From Ciona savignyi (Eukaryota > Chordata > Ascidiacea > Phlebobranchia > Cionidae), in contig CH001825.1 in NCBI GenBank assembly GCA_000149265.1, forward strand, positions 1 to 64,000: a DNA stretch of 64,000 bases. The letters are read 5' to 3'. Below, in pieces: positions 62,316 to 64,000 of this stretch. Both the position numbers and the translations under genes were made by a program. The first letter of the stretch is position 1; each line of letters starts with the position of its first letter. The notes under the pieces are model-generated. The model was not told the origin of the DNA. It ran no database searches and worked only from the letters and a program-made list of their open reading frames with translations.

Positions 62316-62504
62316 ATCAAGCCCAGGAGTAGCGGAAGAAGAAAAAAACGGACAAAAGCACAATTTTTTTCAAGGCGTTTTCTGTGCGTAAAGAGTGAAC
62401 TTTATTTAGACTTTCCACTGCGCAGCTCGCAAGAGACCGTAAAGCAGCCAGCTGAAGCAAGCATAGCCAACGCTGCAACATTCACCCAATCGAGAAGCAC
62501 AACC

Positions 62505-62590
62505 CCACACATTCCCTTAATATGGTAGAACCCCATAAATCGCTGGGTTCAGGCAATGTCTGGTAAGTAACTTGCCCAAAGACACAATCT
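62505..62590 (-). mobile_element. SINE-A fragment
   Basis: ATGGTAGAACCCCATAAATC, GCTGGGTTCAGGCAATGTC, cut by the SINE-B array that follows. Confidence 0.75.
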
Positions 62591-62868
62591 TTTTTTTTTC
62601 TCGTTTTTTTTACCGAGCCAAGTTTCGAACCCATGATGGGCTTGTCACTAGGACCGTTTTTTGTATAAGAGTCGGTATATGTATCGGTCGCGTTAACCAT
62701 TCGGCCACACGACCGTACACAAAGACACAATCTTTTTTTTCTTTTTTTACCGAGCCAAGTTTCGAACCCATGATGAGCTCGTCGCTAGGACCGTTTTATG
62801 TATAAGAGTCGGTATATGTATCGGTTGCGTTAACCATTTGGCCACACGACCGTACACAAAGACACAAT
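62583..62868 (-). mobile_element. Two tandem SINE-B copies, reverse
   Basis: Two units of about 148 bp, 62572-62719 and 62720-62868, each with a T-rich start, CCGAGCCAAGTTTCGAACCC, GTCGGTATATGTATCGGT and GCCACACGACCGTACACAAA. The shared flanking AAAGACACAATCTT, which belongs to the SINE-A fragment, shows that the unit was duplicated as a block. Confidence 0.8.
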
Positions 62869-63016
62869 CTTCCGGCTGACAGGCGACGTACCACTGATCA
62901 ACGACGCTATGCGGTCGGATCTTTAGGTTGGGCGACCAATACCAACCTTTATAGGTTTATGTGCTACGATCCCTAGAAAATCTAATGACGAAAAAATTAT
63001 AAATTATTTAAAAGTT

Positions 63017-63349
63017 TTAAAGAATTTCCCTTGGGTAAAAAACCCTGTTTTTGTGTTTTGGCATATCTGGGTCATGTTGTCCACTCACTATAATATTAAA
63101 GTGATTCGAAAACAACCTAAAAAATGAATGAATACGTCTTCCTTTTTTTACTAGTAAGACTGGCGACGACCACGAGCTTGCACTACGTTCAATTATGCCA
63201 TATTGAAGTAATTGTATAACTATATTTTGACAATAATTTGTTTTTTCCATCCTAGACGACGTGGAGCCATATGGTCTGGCGTCCCAAGTGTTGATTCGAT
63301 GCTTAATGACGGAGAAAAGGGGCCTCGTCCTAAATGACGCGGTCCGCAA
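63017..63349 (-). pseudogene. Ty3/gypsy-type reverse transcriptase start, fragment
   Basis: The minus-strand frame carries the block that opens the reverse transcriptase of Ty3/gypsy retrotransposons (an HRI-T-DARP motif followed by GIIERS-SWSSPVLLVKK). It breaks down soon after that motif, so most of pol is missing. Confidence 0.75.
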
Positions 63350-63473
63350 GTTTGGAGCGGTTGTTTCTAGGGCCGAAGTTCTTGCACCGCTCTCATTGCG
63401 TCGTCGCCCGACGCGGTTGGAGCGTTGGACGTGGATTGTCGGGTCAGATGACGACAGAGATCTACAGCATCGT

Positions 63474-63960
63474 CTATATTTTTACATTTGCAGCCAATAA
63501 ATGCCCCATCACATTATTATACACAATACCGAAGATGCCGAGGTGTCTCGGATAGGATGGATGAGCGTCAAGTACTAGTTTTCGTGAGCGCGTGGCAAAG
63601 GCAACATCACTTTCCTTAAACTCATTTCTGGCATATTTAAATTTTTGCCGTACGACTACAAACCCGGTGTTGCCGTTCAAATACACTCACCAAGACATCG
63701 TAGCTGTATTGCAGCGATGGTTCAAGATTGGCTTGAATATCCAAGGCGTTGCAAGTTAAGACGGCCGCTAATTGCACTCCATTCTCCTCCTTGTCCCGAT
63801 GGTTCAGCTTTGCCACTTTGTCAAAACATTGCCGAAAACGCCACCAATCTTCTTCGCCATTGAACGTTTCTCCGGTCGATACCCAGTCTTTAGTCGTAAG
63901 ATTTAGCTCCAGCACGCTTTGCGTTTAACTTCTTTAATTTTGTTGTTAACTTGTTGGGAT
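63474..63960 (-). pseudogene. Retrotransposon gag-like fragment
   Basis: Two overlapping minus-strand frames (63915-63637 and 63686-63474) look like the capsid region of a Ty3/gypsy-type gag: FNGEEDWWRFRQCFDKV is typical of the first helices. A frameshift near 63660 joins the frames. It lies directly upstream of the reverse transcriptase fragment on the same strand. Confidence 0.6.
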
Positions 63961-64000
63961 AATATCTTCGCGCATTCTATGAAAATAGGTTCCTGGCAGG

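Larger units (their letters stand above)
61111..62990. other. Repeat graveyard without host genes
   Basis: Apart from the LINE, SINE-A and SINE-B fragments given separately, nothing recognisable was seen. The short frame at 62065-61874 minus may be part of the same LINE. Confidence 0.5.

Noticed and set aside
1..64000. CRISPR arrays, operons, riboswitches or phage genes
   Set aside because: Content is clearly eukaryotic with spliced genes; tandem repeats here lack unique spacers of constant length.

Overview
This window looks like animal nuclear DNA from a tunicate, most likely a Ciona-type ascidian. That is inference from protein-coding content, short intron-rich genes, AT-rich spacers and two abundant tRNA-derived SINE-like families; no search was run. 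Two runs of 100 N (20087-20186, 45416-45515) mark assembly gaps.

Layout: (1) 586-12219, minus strand: a complete 13-exon Polo-like kinase 4 (PLK4) gene. Every exon junction is reading-phase consistent; its eighth intron carries a 2.0-kb hAT-like element with an 8-bp target duplication. (2) 14937-16011, minus: a single-exon sorbitol dehydrogenase copy interrupted by one extra base. (3) 16-23.4 kb: non-coding DNA with a MITE, minisatellites, repeat fragments and a gap. (4) 23389-40052, plus: a 22-exon gene for a secreted, probably GPI-anchored protein of about 1009 residues made of tandem Cu-only superoxide-dismutase-like repeats (CSRP type). This is the most interesting gene here. (5) 43156-46922, minus: STIMATE (TMEM110), a multi-pass ER membrane protein, with one exon cut by a gap. 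(6) 50781-53713, plus: a three-exon type II membrane protein with a PC-esterase domain of the NXPE/CASD1-like class. (7) 54574-61101: a 6.5-kb MULE-like DNA transposon with about 70-bp terminal inverted repeats, a perfect 9-bp target duplication and a decayed SWIM-finger transposase on the minus strand; SINE copies are inserted inside it. A small spliced open frame runs on the opposite strand from its left end. (8) 61-64 kb: a graveyard of LINE, SINE and Ty3/gypsy-type fragments.

The four host genes plus the dehydrogenase copy are unrelated housekeeping or surface functions (centriole duplication, polyol oxidation, extracellular redox chemistry, store-operated calcium entry, glycan or acyl-ester chemistry). 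Nothing suggests an operon. Repeats sit mostly in introns and spacers. All exon models come from translated similarity recalled from family knowledge plus GT/AG and phase checks done by eye.
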